DNA of 64,000 nt from Aporhodopirellula rubra (GTDB lineage: Bacteria; Planctomycetota; Planctomycetia; Pirellulales; Pirellulaceae): assembly GCF_014192335.1 (NCBI RefSeq), contig NZ_JACHXU010000013.1, positions 62,001-126,000 on the forward strand, read 5' to 3'. Positions 45,727 to 55,173 of this stretch are shown here, piece by piece; the stretch's first letter is position 1; every line of letters starts with the position of its first letter. Position numbers and translations under genes: made by a program. The notes beneath the pieces are model-generated. The model saw only the letters and a list, made by a program, of their open reading frames with translations, did no database searches and had not been told where the DNA came from.

Positions 45727-45918
45727 GAATTACCTAGGTGCTAGTGTCGATACGGCAACGGCGCACATGCTGATTCACGCGGGCTCTTGCGGACGCATCG
45801 ACGTCTCGGGCGTGATCGTCGGCGGGGATCGATTTTGTTATCGTACCGCATCGTTTACTGCCCGGTCGGTCCTCGCCGCGGATGACATCAGAAGATCGTT
45901 CCACGATAGAATGAGTCA

Positions 45919-47961
45919 ATGGTTCGATACCGTCTCTCGCTGCTGTTGCTATGCCTTCTGTTTGTTGCTCATTACGCGGGTCTGCGTGTTGCGCACGCGG
46001 ATGCCGGATTGTATGGAACGGTCGGTGCCAAGCCGATTCCTGTTCGTGAATTGAAGTTGCAGTTGAGCAAACTTTCGCTGACCGAATTGGAACGGCGTCT
46101 CGAAACGATCGATAGCCAACTCGAATGGTTGTGTCCGATCAGTCTTCGCAGTGGGGTCGGTGCGGTCGGCATCCGTTCGTCGGTGCGATCGGATCCGCAT
46201 CACGCGGAGTGGTTTGAGGTTGAGTTGGCTGAGGCGGTGCCGGTTCATTACATCGCATTGGTGCCGACGATTTGGCGTGACACGAAGACAGGGTTGCGTG
46301 CGGACGGTTTTCCGATTGAGTTTCGTGTTGTGGTGGGGACCGATGGCGACTCCGAGGGAACGGTCGTGGCGAGTTATTCCGCCGAAGACCGTTTGTTGCC
46401 TCGAATCGCACCGCTGGTGGTGGAGTGTCCCGGGATTATCGCATCGTGGGTGCGGGTGGAGGCGATCGAGTTGTCGCCTCGTTTGTGGGATTCGCAATAC
46501 GTGTTCCAGCTATCAGAGCTGTTCGTGTTCAGCGGCGATGAGAACGTGGCGCAAAGCCGACCGGTGCGAACCTCTTCGAGTTCAGTGGCCGAGGGCAGAC
46601 ACCGTCGATACCTCGTCGACGGTTTCGTCCCGTATCTGATGGACGCCCGGGAAGGCGAGCAGAGCATTGCGTTTTTGCGTGAAGGTGCAGCGGATGGCGA
46701 CTACGAATTTACGATCGATCTGGGTGCGACGAGGCCACTGAATCGTATCCATCTTCATGCGATCGACTTGAGTGATACGATCCCGCAAGCAAACCGAGAT
46801 GGCATCGGTATTCCAAAACAGATGCGGTTGGAAGGAGCCAATCAGCCGGATTTTTCAGACGCGGTGCTGTTGCAAGAATTTGACTTCCCCACGGTTTACG
46901 ATTTGGGCCCGATCATCATGCGTCGGTTTCCCAAAACACCGTGTCGCTATGTGCGTTTGACTGCGATCGAGCCCGACGCGATCATGCGAGGTGGCAAGCT
47001 AACTCCCCGGATCGGGTTTGCCGAAATCGAGTTGTTTTCTGATGAGAAGAACGTGGCCGCTGAACTCCCCTTCGAGGCCAATTTCGTCGTCTATAACCCA
47101 ATGCGACCTTTGTCGGCGTTGACCGACGGTCGGAATTTCTATGGTACGATTCTGCCGATCCGCGAATGGATGATTGAATTAGCGCTTCGGCATGAGTTAG
47201 AGACCGAGCGTCCGTACGTGGCAGAAGAACTGAATCGACGTTACTCGCAACAGAAAGTTCACCTGACGTGGTTAACGTGGTTGGCTGTGTTGCTGGCCGT
47301 CGGTATTGGTGTCACGATCATGATTGACCGAGTGGTTCGCATGCGTCAGTTGGCGAACTTGAAGGAGCGATTTGCAGCGGACCTTCACGATGAGCTCGGC
47401 GCGAACTTGCACGTGATCGGGTTGCTCGGCGATCTCGCGCAGGCCGCGGTTGGTTCGCCGAAAAAATTGAAGAGTCTGCATCAGCGGATTCGCGTCATGA
47501 CGGAGCGATCGGGAACGGCGGTGCAGTACTGCACGAACATCTTGGAAGCCAAGGGACTGTACCAAGATTTGTACGAAGACATGCAACGTACGACACAGCG
47601 GATCATGGCCGACATCGATGGTGAGTTATCGTTCGAGGGAGACGCGGACGTCCTCAAACGACTCGGCCCCCGTACGCGAGCGGACTTATTTCTGTTTTAC
47701 AAAGAGTGTTTGGTGAATATCAGTCGTCATAGTCAGGCGACTCAATTCGACGCGCATTTGACCGCGTCGGGGAGTGATCTTTCGCTGGTGGTGAGCGATA
47801 ACGGGCACGGACTGACGGCTCCATTGGCGAACAAGGTTCCCCCATCGCTGCAACGTCGAGCACGGTTGCTCGGTGCCCAGGTCACCGCGAAGCATCCCAG
47901 CGAAGGTGGGACACACATTGAACTCAATCTGCGTACCCGGAAATGGGGACGCCGCAAATAG
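45919..47961 (+). CDS. Sensor histidine kinase with discoidin-like extracytoplasmic domain
   Basis: A 680-residue membrane sensor. The signal peptide (RLSLLLLCLLFVAHYAGLRVAHA) is followed by about 400 residues of two beta-sandwich units resembling F5/8 type C domains: WFEVELAEAVPVHYIALVP, then YEFTIDLGATRPLNRIHLHA and CRYVRLTAIE. These folds commonly bind sugars. One transmembrane helix (about 452-471, LTWLAVLLAVGIGVTIMI) leads to a HisKA_3 helix with phospho-acceptor His490 in AADLHDELGANLH. A HATPase domain (DNGHGL; no long lid) follows, so it is a NarL-family kinase. The response regulator begins nine bases after the stop. Sensing of fucan fragments is inferred from the position. Confidence 0.9.
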   Translation: MVRYRLSLLLLCLLFVAHYAGLRVAHADAGLYGTVGAKPIPVRELKLQLSKLSLTELERRLETIDSQLEWLCPISLRSGVGAVGIRSSVRSDPHHAEWFEVELAEAVPVHYIALVPTIWRDTKTGLRADGFPIEFRVVVGTDGDSEGTVVASYSAEDRLLPRIAPLVVECPGIIASWVRVEAIELSPRLWDSQYVFQLSELFVFSGDENVAQSRPVRTSSSSVAEGRHRRYLVDGFVPYLMDAREGEQSIAFLREGAADGDYEFTIDLGATRPLNRIHLHAIDLSDTIPQANRDGIGIPKQMRLEGANQPDFSDAVLLQEFDFPTVYDLGPIIMRRFPKTPCRYVRLTAIEPDAIMRGGKLTPRIGFAEIELFSDEKNVAAELPFEANFVVYNPMRPLSALTDGRNFYGTILPIREWMIELALRHELETERPYVAEELNRRYSQQKVHLTWLTWLAVLLAVGIGVTIMIDRVVRMRQLANLKERFAADLHDELGANLHVIGLLGDLAQAAVGSPKKLKSLHQRIRVMTERSGTAVQYCTNILEAKGLYQDLYEDMQRTTQRIMADIDGELSFEGDADVLKRLGPRTRADLFLFYKECLVNISRHSQATQFDAHLTASGSDLSLVVSDNGHGLTAPLANKVPPSLQRRARLLGAQVTAKHPSEGGTHIELNLRTRKWGRRK

Positions 47962-47969
47962 GCAGCAAC

Positions 47970-48641
47970 ATGAATAATCGAATTCGAGTGATGTTGGTCG
48001 AAGACCACCCTGAGTACCGCGAAGTCATTCAATTGGCTCTCGAGGATGAGCCCGATATTGAGTTGGCCGATCAGGTCGGTTCGTCCGAGCGGGCGTTGTC
48101 GGTGCTGCAGCACAGTGGTCACCGTGAGATGCCTGACTTAATTTTGTTGGATCTGAACTTGCCGGGCGATTCCGGTTTGGACGTGTTGCCCGCGTTTCGT
48201 TCCATCACGCCCGAAACGAAGGTCGTGATCCTGACGCAGTCGGGCAAAGAGGCTGATGTGTTGCGGGCGATTCGAGAGGGAGCGTCGGGATACCTACTGA
48301 AATCATCGACCGTGACCCAAATTGTCGATGCGATCCGCACGGTGGCGTCCGGTGGGGCGATGCTGGACAGCGGTGTGGCGAAGTATGTATTGGATACATT
48401 GCAATCGAGCGTCAAGCAGCCCGAGTTGTTGCATTCGCTTTCGCAACGGGAATTAGAAATTCTTCGCTTGCTAAGCGAAGGGTTGGTGAAAAAAGAGGTC
48501 GCACATCAACTCGATATCAGTGTTAGTAGCGTGGCCACGTATATCCGTCGAGTCTATGAAAAACTCGATGTCCAAAACGCGCCGGCAGCCGTTAACAAAG
48601 CCTATCGATTAGGTATCTTCCCGACGGACGGTGGCAATTGA
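47970..48641 (+). CDS. NarL/FixJ-type response regulator
   Basis: A 223-residue DNA-binding regulator. The receiver domain (residues about 5-120) has the acidic pair Glu11-Asp12 (VEDHPE) and phospho-acceptor Asp61 in LILLDLNLPGD. Thr and Lys switch residues are in VILTQSG and GYLLKSS. The C-terminal LuxR-type helix-turn-helix is SQRELEILRLLSEGLVKKEV...VATYIRRVYEKL. The ATG at 47970 follows the kinase stop by nine bases; an ATG at 47943 overlaps the kinase gene and adds nine residues. It is the cognate partner of the upstream kinase and a likely regulator of the fucan genes on both sides. Confidence 0.93.
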   Translation: MNNRIRVMLVEDHPEYREVIQLALEDEPDIELADQVGSSERALSVLQHSGHREMPDLILLDLNLPGDSGLDVLPAFRSITPETKVVILTQSGKEADVLRAIREGASGYLLKSSTVTQIVDAIRTVASGGAMLDSGVAKYVLDTLQSSVKQPELLHSLSQRELEILRLLSEGLVKKEVAHQLDISVSSVATYIRRVYEKLDVQNAPAAVNKAYRLGIFPTDGGN

Positions 48642-48661
48642 GTCTTTAGAGAGGGCTGATC

Positions 48662-48678
48662 GCGTAAACGAATTACGC
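48662..48678 (+). terminator. Hairpin after response regulator gene
   Basis: GCGTAA/TTACGC, 6 bp with a 5-nt loop, 21 bases past the regulator stop. No U-tract follows, so it may be only a weak pause or processing site. Confidence 0.3.
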
Positions 48679-48914
48679 AGTCGCGAAGTCAATAGATCGG
48701 GTTCGGTTCGTTGAGGCGTTGGCGAGCGTCCAACGCGCATGCGATCAGGGCGATCACTCGGCGGGGTTGTTAGAAGGGGAGTCATTGGGTCGCGTGTTGC
48801 CCCGGTAGAAAAGCACCTCTTCTTGGAGTTTAATTGCGCTTCCCCTCCTGGCCGTATCGGCCGATCCCAGCGACTGTCTCGCAGTCGTCCTGCCTCCCAA
48901 TCCCACCAAATAAA

Positions 48915-51311
48915 ATGTACGCACGCGTCGTTTTCTCGGTTTTAAGTTTGAGTCTTGCCGTGGCCGCGAACGGTCAGGCGATCGAACAGCCGGCACATTC
49001 GTTTCCTGAATACAATCAGCGATTCATTGAGAATCAACTTGCGCCCATTAGGGTGCCAGGAAAGAGTTTTTATGTTTCTCCATCGGGCGAAGAAGGGGAC
49101 GGGTCCCGCGAACGCCCTTTCCACAGCTTGGAAGCGGCTCGTGATGCGGTTCGTGAGCTTAAGAAGACCGATGGGTTGCCAGACGGAGGCGTGCAGATCC
49201 GTTTGCTAGCGGGGAACTACACTCGTGGAAAAACGTTCGTTCTCGAAGAGCAGGATTCCGGAACGGATCACGCTCCGATTGTCTATCGCGGACAGAGTAC
49301 CGACACCGTGATCCTGTCGAGTGGACAGCCATTGCCTGCGAGAGAATTGAAGGTTGTTGAGGACAGCGGCGTTTTGACATGGCTGCATCCGTCGGCGCGT
49401 GGACGAGTGATGTCGATGAAGGTGTCCGACGAGGTCGCGGCGAGTCTTCCCGGTGAAGGCAATTACGGAATGCTCTCGATGGACGGGCATTTGTTGCCGT
49501 TGGCTCAATGGCCCAACCGCGGATACAACCACATTGATCAAGTGATTGAAGAGGGGCCAAAGACGCGGCACTTGGGGCCTGGCGAAGCACCGGTCGCCTA
49601 CAGCAAGGAGAACCCAACGGGCGGAATTTTCAATACACGCGAATCATTGTCTCCGATGGTCGCGAAGGAGTTTGAGCGGACCGGCGACATGCAGGTTCAA
49701 GGCTATCTGCACAATGATTGGTATTTTCAAGCCGAGCCGATTGGCGGGGTCAACGAAGGCGAGATTCAGTTACTGCGTTACACGCGATATGGGATCGCAC
49801 AGAAGATTCATTCGATTCCACGGCGAGTCCGGTTGGTAAACGTGTTGGCGGAACTGGACGAACCGGGCGAGTGGTATTTTGATCGCAACGAAAAGCGATT
49901 ATTCGTGTGGCCGATTCCTGGATTTCATCCGGAGCGTTCGAGCATGGTCGTGCTCGGGAGTGCGGCGGCGGAGTCGAGCCGATCGGGAGACGGGGAATCC
50001 GCGGATGAGTTGATGATCGATTTGCGGGGGACGTCGTACGTTACGCTGCTCAATCTCACACTCGAGAACTCAGGGCGTCTCGGGGTGCGAATCTCAGGTG
50101 GTGAATACAATTTGATCGGAGGGTGTCGAGTCCGGAACGGATACAGCAAGGGAGTGTCGATCGAGGGAGGCTCTCATAACGGGATCACGGGGTGTGAGTT
50201 TCATGACCTCGAGTCCGCGTTTAGTATCTCGGGCGGAAATGTTCGTCAGCTAGAACGTTGCTACAACTTTGCTACCAACAATGACATTCATTCCTGCCGC
50301 AGGCGTGGATACGGAATGATCGGTCTCAGCGGTGTTGGGATCTACTTCGCGCATAATGTTTTGCATGACATGAACGGTGCGGTGAACTACGACACGGTCG
50401 ATGCGTTGTTGGAATACAACGAGTTTTTCAACATCGGTTATGAGATGGGCGATTTCAACGTCGCGTATTGCGGTGCCAAATGGCACATGATGAATAACGT
50501 CGTGCGGTACAACTTCGTTCATCATTTGCTCGAGCCCGGGGGGCACCCGGTCTTCCCGTTTCGAAATGACGATGGCGGGATGGGGCTGCAGATTTATGGC
50601 AACGTTTTCTATCGCTCGGGACGCGGCGGCGGTCAATTTGCGGGGCCGCTGAACTCCTTTCAAAACAACATCACTTTGAAAGGCAGCGTGATGTGGTGGA
50701 CGAACAAGCGTGCAATCACGCCCCAAGAAATCGCCGATGAATGGAAGAGTCTGGAGAAATTTGGACGGGATTTACCGCATGGTGACAAAGGGGACAACAT
50801 CTATCTATTGAACCGATTGCTGGGAGAGAGGGGTTGGGAAAAAAGTCCCTGGATCGATGAGTTTCCTCGGCTCGCGGAGACGATCGAAACGAACCCGTTC
50901 TCGCAGACGTTTTGTCAAGTCAACTTGAACTATGTCCATGAGGTCCGAGAGCCTTTTCACATCCATGGTGGGGACGGCACGGTCGAGGGGATGGAAAGTA
51001 ACGCGATTGGGCAGTTCAAGGATCTGCCGAAGAACGGATCGTTTCTTTTGCCAGAGGAGATCGACCTCAACGCTTTTGCGAGCGTTCCGAAACTCGATTT
51101 CAGGATGAAACAGGGTTTCCGTCCGATGCCGGGTTTTAAGCCAATCCCGTTTGAGGGTATTGGTTTCCAGCGCGACGAGTTTCGGCCGAATCCACCCAAC
51201 AAAGACGCGTATCGATCCAAGGTGTTCCGGAAATTTTTCAAGGATGCGGGGGGGCGATATCATTCTGAGCGTGTGAACGCGAGATACCCGCAGCCTTCGT
51301 ATCTTCCCTAA
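48915..51311 (+). CDS. GH141-like right-handed beta-helix glycosidase (second copy)
   Basis: A 798-residue secreted protein. The ATG at 48915 gives a signal peptide (YARVVFSVLSLSLAVAANGQA); a TTG at 48834 would add 27 unlikely residues. The N-terminal fold is FYVSPSGEEGDGSRERPFHSLEAARDAVRELKK in pattern (about residues 50-85), then LLAGNYTRGKTFVLEEQDSGT. The coil region (NSGRLGVRISGGEYNL, NGYSKGVSIEGGSHN) and the HHLLEPGGHPVFPFRNDDGG segment match the 20653 protein in architecture, but the sequences are clearly diverged. It likely acts on fucosylated or xylosylated polysaccharide. It follows the regulator on the same strand with a 273-base gap that probably holds its own promoter. Confidence 0.75.
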   Translation: MYARVVFSVLSLSLAVAANGQAIEQPAHSFPEYNQRFIENQLAPIRVPGKSFYVSPSGEEGDGSRERPFHSLEAARDAVRELKKTDGLPDGGVQIRLLAGNYTRGKTFVLEEQDSGTDHAPIVYRGQSTDTVILSSGQPLPARELKVVEDSGVLTWLHPSARGRVMSMKVSDEVAASLPGEGNYGMLSMDGHLLPLAQWPNRGYNHIDQVIEEGPKTRHLGPGEAPVAYSKENPTGGIFNTRESLSPMVAKEFERTGDMQVQGYLHNDWYFQAEPIGGVNEGEIQLLRYTRYGIAQKIHSIPRRVRLVNVLAELDEPGEWYFDRNEKRLFVWPIPGFHPERSSMVVLGSAAAESSRSGDGESADELMIDLRGTSYVTLLNLTLENSGRLGVRISGGEYNLIGGCRVRNGYSKGVSIEGGSHNGITGCEFHDLESAFSISGGNVRQLERCYNFATNNDIHSCRRRGYGMIGLSGVGIYFAHNVLHDMNGAVNYDTVDALLEYNEFFNIGYEMGDFNVAYCGAKWHMMNNVVRYNFVHHLLEPGGHPVFPFRNDDGGMGLQIYGNVFYRSGRGGGQFAGPLNSFQNNITLKGSVMWWTNKRAITPQEIADEWKSLEKFGRDLPHGDKGDNIYLLNRLLGERGWEKSPWIDEFPRLAETIETNPFSQTFCQVNLNYVHEVREPFHIHGGDGTVEGMESNAIGQFKDLPKNGSFLLPEEIDLNAFASVPKLDFRMKQGFRPMPGFKPIPFEGIGFQRDEFRPNPPNKDAYRSKVFRKFFKDAGGRYHSERVNARYPQPSYLP

Positions 51312-51422
51312 CGACGAGAAGAAATTCTGTGAGTTTCGCGATCAAAGGAGCGCGACATCTCGTTCGCCCGGTGTGTGGATTTTCCGGGAATGTGAAGTCG
51401 CACGACGTGAGTTTGCGAGAAA

Positions 51423-52088
51423 CTATTGAGGCGACGGGATACTGAGTTTTTGGAGAGCTGCGATGATGTCGTCGGGCTCGGCTCGGGTTCGGTAGTCGAC
51501 GTTGACATATCGCCATGTGACCACGCCATCGTTGGAGAGGACGAAGGTCGCCGGGATGGGAAGGACGTTACCGTTGCCGTTGTTGATCTGTGCGAGTTCG
51601 AGTCCGCGATCTTTCTTCATGTGATCGAGCAAGAGATCGGGAACTTGCCAGGCGACGCCGTATTGTTCGGCCACGCGTGCGTCTTGATCGGAAAGGACGA
51701 CGAAACCGAGGCCGTCTCGCTCGGTTTGCGACAATGATTCGTCAGGCATCTGCGGACTGATCGCGACCAATTCGGCACCGAGGTTGTGAAGTTCGGGGAG
51801 CCGTTCCTGCATCGCTCGGAGTTGCAGATTGCAGTACGGGCACCAGTTTCCGCGATAGAAGGTGACGACGACGGGGCCGCGTTGAAGCAGGTCGTTGAGC
51901 GACACGTTTTTGCCGCGTGCATCGGGGAGTTCGAACGAGGGAGCCACGCCTCCGATCGCGACTGCGTTGGCTCCCTGTTGAAACTCATTTGCCGACGCGA
52001 GAAGGTCGTCGACCGATTTCATGAATTCCGGTTTCGCTTGGCGAGTCTTGGCGATCTGGGCATCGGTTTGTTGTTTGAGATTGGTCAT
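51423..52088 (-). CDS. Peroxiredoxin-like (AhpC/TSA) protein
   Basis: A 221-residue thioredoxin-fold protein. An N-terminal helical extension (residues 1-45) precedes the AhpC/TSA core: GGVAPSFELPDARG, then VVTFYRGNWCPYCNLQL with Cys83 and Cys86. The CPYC active site differs from typical peroxiredoxins (single peroxidatic Cys in PxxTxxC) and matches the peroxiredoxin-like subgroup with a thioredoxin-style CxxC. PIPATFVLSNDG carries the cis-Pro loop. The likely role is peroxide reduction or disulfide chemistry in the cytoplasm. The ATG at 52088 is preferred to a TTG at 52103. It converges on the GH141-like gene. Confidence 0.88.
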   Translation of the reverse strand: MTNLKQQTDAQIAKTRQAKPEFMKSVDDLLASANEFQQGANAVAIGGVAPSFELPDARGKNVSLNDLLQRGPVVVTFYRGNWCPYCNLQLRAMQERLPELHNLGAELVAISPQMPDESLSQTERDGLGFVVLSDQDARVAEQYGVAWQVPDLLLDHMKKDRGLELAQINNGNGNVLPIPATFVLSNDGVVTWRYVNVDYRTRAEPDDIIAALQKLSIPSPQ

Positions 52089-52357
52089 GGTTTGGTTTTT
52101 CAATTATCGCTTTTGCGGAGGCTGGTTTTCGTGGCGTGTGTGGGAAGTCGTGTCCCAGCGGTGATGCACTCGATCGGTGCGGCGTCGAGGCGAGTCCGTT
52201 TGATCTGAGAATGCCAAAGATGGAGATGCATCCGCCATGTTCGGCGAATTTTGACGGCGTCAGAAATGATCGCCGAGCAACTCTCACGCCGCTCTTTCGA
52301 TGCGTGCAGACGTTCGTTAAACTCGCGTCGAGCGTTTTCGCAGCCGAAATAGATTGG

Positions 52358-53815
52358 CTATTCGGCTGCGTAGCCGAACGCGTTGGCGAATTGTTTGTCA
52401 TCGTCTGAGAGGCGATCGAGAGGGACGACGACTTCTTTTTGGTTTTCGACTCGCCGGAGCGTGACGTTGAGTCGATCGGTTTTGACGAGGTAGGCTTCGA
52501 CGGAGAACGACCCTACCGCGGTTTTCCAAGTTCTCGGCTTCTCTCGTGCGTCGCGGCTGATCTCCGTCCAGTAGCTGAGGATTTCTTGGCTTTCGGGGCT
52601 GTTGAGTCGCTTGAGTTGAGACATCAACTCTTGATCCGTCCACGCCGGATACGACATTTTGAGCAGTGACAGGCTGCTCGTTGGCAGTTTTCGGGACCGT
52701 TGAATGATCCGCATGACGATGTCGCGTCGCTGTTTTGTGAGTGGATAGAGGCGTTCAAATTTCTGCGGCAGTTTGGGGGCGTTGCGGAGTTGTTCTGCGT
52801 TGAGGGTTACGTCTTCCAACTCAACACCAACGGGCTGGATCCTGAGCGACAGTCGGGTGTAGGACAATTCGACGACTTCACCCGCCTTCATGCCGGGGAC
52901 TTTCACGGGATCGTCAATGAACTCGCCACCTCCTCGGAAAGTGAACGGCATGCCCGTTTCGTTGTCGAGGGCAAGCAAACCAGAAAAATACCACTGCATC
53001 CGTGAGCGTGGCCCTGTCGATCTCTCGCCTCGTCGCATCGGTGTTAACTTTGCGATGCTGGCGTAGTCCGATCCGACGTGCAGGATTGAAAGACGGTATG
53101 TATCGTGAGCCTTTGCTTCGGGATGGGTTGGGGCCTGGGTTGAACGGAAGATTTCATAAACGCGTTCGCGGGCTTCTGCGGAGGCGCCATCCGCGTTCAC
53201 GGCAGCAGGCACGCGTCGGATCGGGTTCCAAGAGATGTCATTGGTGGGCGACAGTGGAAGGATCGGCAATTCGGCGAGTTGTGCGAATCGTGCCGGAAGT
53301 GAAGTGTCAGCGGAGTTGGAAAGGATTTCACCATGAGAGCTCACCACCAAAGTGCCTGTCACTTTGTTAGTGAGGCAAGGATAAAGCCGACCGATGATCG
53401 GGTTGAGGTTCTCCCAACCGGCCTTGGATGCTGTGCTGCGCCCGGTTGGCGGGGGCATCGTTTTCAAACCTAGTTTCGGAGCGGTTTGGGCGGACGCTGA
53501 ACGAATTTCGAGCGTGTAGTCGGCCGTCCATTGGGAGGCGTCTGATTGCCGGATGTTGTAGGTTAATTGCCAATTGAAATTGGCGCGAACCTGGAACTCC
53601 GATCCTTTTCCATCGAGATCCATGGTGATCTCGTAAAGAAATTCTTTGCCGGCGGTGGGGTGATAGCGTCGCATGACCGACGAATCCGTGACCGCATCTT
53701 GAGCGGATGAATTCGGGAAAATGCTGGCTGGCCCTATTCCGATGACCACCGCCGTGAGCCCTGTGATGGTGGTGAGGATGCCAGCGCGAAGAATTCCGGA
53801 CACCATTGGTTTCAT
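52358..53815 (-). CDS. Secreted protein with C-terminal SHD1 domain
   Basis: A 485-residue protein of unknown function with a signal peptide (AGILTTITGLTAVVIGIGPA). The middle (residues about 50-340) is beta-rich without a recognised domain, including an unusual PPPTGR stretch. The last 55 residues (RTWKTAVGSFSVEAYLV...VVVPLDRLSDDDKQFA) are an SLA1 homology domain 1 (SHD1), a small SH3-like fold frequent in planctomycete exported proteins. In eukaryotes SHD1 binds NPF(D)-type sorting peptides; its bacterial role is unknown. The gene is flanked by intergenic hairpins and has no operon partner. Confidence 0.75.
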   Translation of the reverse strand: MKPMVSGILRAGILTTITGLTAVVIGIGPASIFPNSSAQDAVTDSSVMRRYHPTAGKEFLYEITMDLDGKGSEFQVRANFNWQLTYNIRQSDASQWTADYTLEIRSASAQTAPKLGLKTMPPPTGRSTASKAGWENLNPIIGRLYPCLTNKVTGTLVVSSHGEILSNSADTSLPARFAQLAELPILPLSPTNDISWNPIRRVPAAVNADGASAEARERVYEIFRSTQAPTHPEAKAHDTYRLSILHVGSDYASIAKLTPMRRGERSTGPRSRMQWYFSGLLALDNETGMPFTFRGGGEFIDDPVKVPGMKAGEVVELSYTRLSLRIQPVGVELEDVTLNAEQLRNAPKLPQKFERLYPLTKQRRDIVMRIIQRSRKLPTSSLSLLKMSYPAWTDQELMSQLKRLNSPESQEILSYWTEISRDAREKPRTWKTAVGSFSVEAYLVKTDRLNVTLRRVENQKEVVVPLDRLSDDDKQFANAFGYAAE

Positions 53816-53873
53816 CTCTCAAGAGAACATCTCGTGCCGATAAGCACGATCGAGCGTGCGCCCGCACGTACTC

Positions 53874-53896
53874 AGTCGGCGGCTAAATAGCCGACT
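53874..53896 (-). terminator. Hairpin between HTH-repeat gene and SHD1 gene
   Basis: AGTCGGC/GCCGACT, a perfect 7-bp repeat, encloses GGCTAAATA, which offers an alternative inner pairing GGCTA/TAGCC. It is 40 bases past the stop of the 53936-55027 gene. No clear U-tract. Confidence 0.4.
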
Positions 53897-53935
53897 CGGT
53901 CGTGTTGGCTTGCATGCATTCGACGCAGCGGTCGA

Positions 53936-55027
53936 TTATTCGTCGCGGAAGGCGGGGATTTTCAAGTATTGGCGTTTGCTAGCCACTTTAATGACATCGA
54001 TTTCGAGCGAATCGGCGATGTCTTGATCCGGTTCTTGCCCGAGGCGGCTGACCGCTTCGTCGGTCCATCGGAACTGTGTCGTGCGTGACGAAATTCCATG
54101 ACGGACACGGTATCCGCGGACGGATGCGACCGAGATGCCGGTGCGTTTGCTGACTTCGGTGTCCGACAGTTTGCCGAGCATCGCGACGACCTTCGGTGTC
54201 CACCGGGCTTCGTTGGCCGCCACGACGGGAGATTGAATTCCGAGTGATTGCCGCATCGCGATCACCTTGCGACGTGGGATTCCGTACTTCTTCGCGATTT
54301 GTGTGTCAGGGATTTTTCCCAACAGTGACAATTCTTTCTTGCTCCACGTGCGGCTGCGTCGGCCTTTGCGGTGCGGCGAGATTCCCAGCGAAGTTCGTTT
54401 CGCGCCGACGGTGGAGGAGTCCAATCCGACGCGGCGTGCGACTTCGACATCGGACAATTTGCCGAGCCACTTGAGTTCCTTCGCCGTCCACTGATGGGGG
54501 TTCAGTTTGGTGGAAGGCGTGTAGGATTCGATGCCATTGCGTCGGCGTCGAGCGCTGACGGCGTTGACGGTCAGGCCGACTTTCTTAGCCACTTCGGCGT
54601 CGGGCATGGTACCGAGCATCGCGTCGGCTTCCTCAGTCCAGTTGTTCCAGTGCAACGGTTTGATCGCGCGACGTTGTCGTTCGGCGCGGACCGCGGCGAC
54701 GGGCAGGCCGTACTCATCGGCGAGTTGTTGGTCGCTCTTTTTGCCGAGAGCGGAGGTGACGCCACGGGGCAACGACGCTGCGCTGGAGCGGCTGGTTTTC
54801 TTCGCGGAACGTTTGACGGCAACCTTGGCGGCTTTCTTTCGCTTGCCACCGGTCGTGGGGGTCTTGGTTTTGGCCCGTTTGGTTGCCGTCTTCTTTTTAA
54901 CGGCTTTCTTTTTCTTAGTCGTTTTCTTAGCAGTAGTTTTCTTGACGGCTTTCTTTTTGGCAGCCTTTTTTGTCACAGGCTTTTTCGACTTCTTCTTCGA
55001 TGTCGAGGGGCGTTTTTTCTTGGCCAT
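53936..55027 (-). CDS. Histone H1-like tail plus six HTH-type repeats, DNA-binding
   Basis: A 363-residue basic protein. Residues 1-85 are almost only Lys, Ala, Thr and Arg (KKAVKKTTAKKTTKKKKA), like histone H1 tails or bacterial AAK-rich DNA-binding proteins. From about 90 onward come six units of about 45-48 residues. Each follows the scheme W[ST]xxxxxxLGxxxDxxIAxxxGxxxxxVxxxRxxxGI, with examples EVAKKVGLTVNAVSARRRRNGI and QIAKKYGIPRRKVIAMRQSLGI. The units look like helix-turn-helix or SANT/Myb-like folds in tandem. A nucleoid-organising or transcription role is inferred. It is monocistronic. Confidence 0.75.
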   Translation of the reverse strand: MAKKKRPSTSKKKSKKPVTKKAAKKKAVKKTTAKKTTKKKKAVKKKTATKRAKTKTPTTGGKRKKAAKVAVKRSAKKTSRSSAASLPRGVTSALGKKSDQQLADEYGLPVAAVRAERQRRAIKPLHWNNWTEEADAMLGTMPDAEVAKKVGLTVNAVSARRRRNGIESYTPSTKLNPHQWTAKELKWLGKLSDVEVARRVGLDSSTVGAKRTSLGISPHRKGRRSRTWSKKELSLLGKIPDTQIAKKYGIPRRKVIAMRQSLGIQSPVVAANEARWTPKVVAMLGKLSDTEVSKRTGISVASVRGYRVRHGISSRTTQFRWTDEAVSRLGQEPDQDIADSLEIDVIKVASKRQYLKIPAFRDE

Positions 55028-55173
55028 GGTTTAACAGCGATAAGTTTGTGCAATAGAGAAGAAAAGGAGCACTGAATTCGGAGGCCGGTGTCGCTCACTT
55101 CGCGTCAACGCCACTTCCTCGTACAATAATTGGCCAGACGAACGAATTTAACTCGCGAGCGAAGGAGAGTGCC

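Larger units (their letters stand above)
45164..45918. other. 755-base divergent intergenic region with repeated motifs
   Basis: No credible gene. It separates the minus-strand DUF1559 gene from the plus-strand sensor kinase gene and must hold both promoters. It contains a 14-bp tandem repeat, a 21-bp tandem repeat and a 12-bp palindrome, each listed separately, all on the kinase side. Confidence 0.5.
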
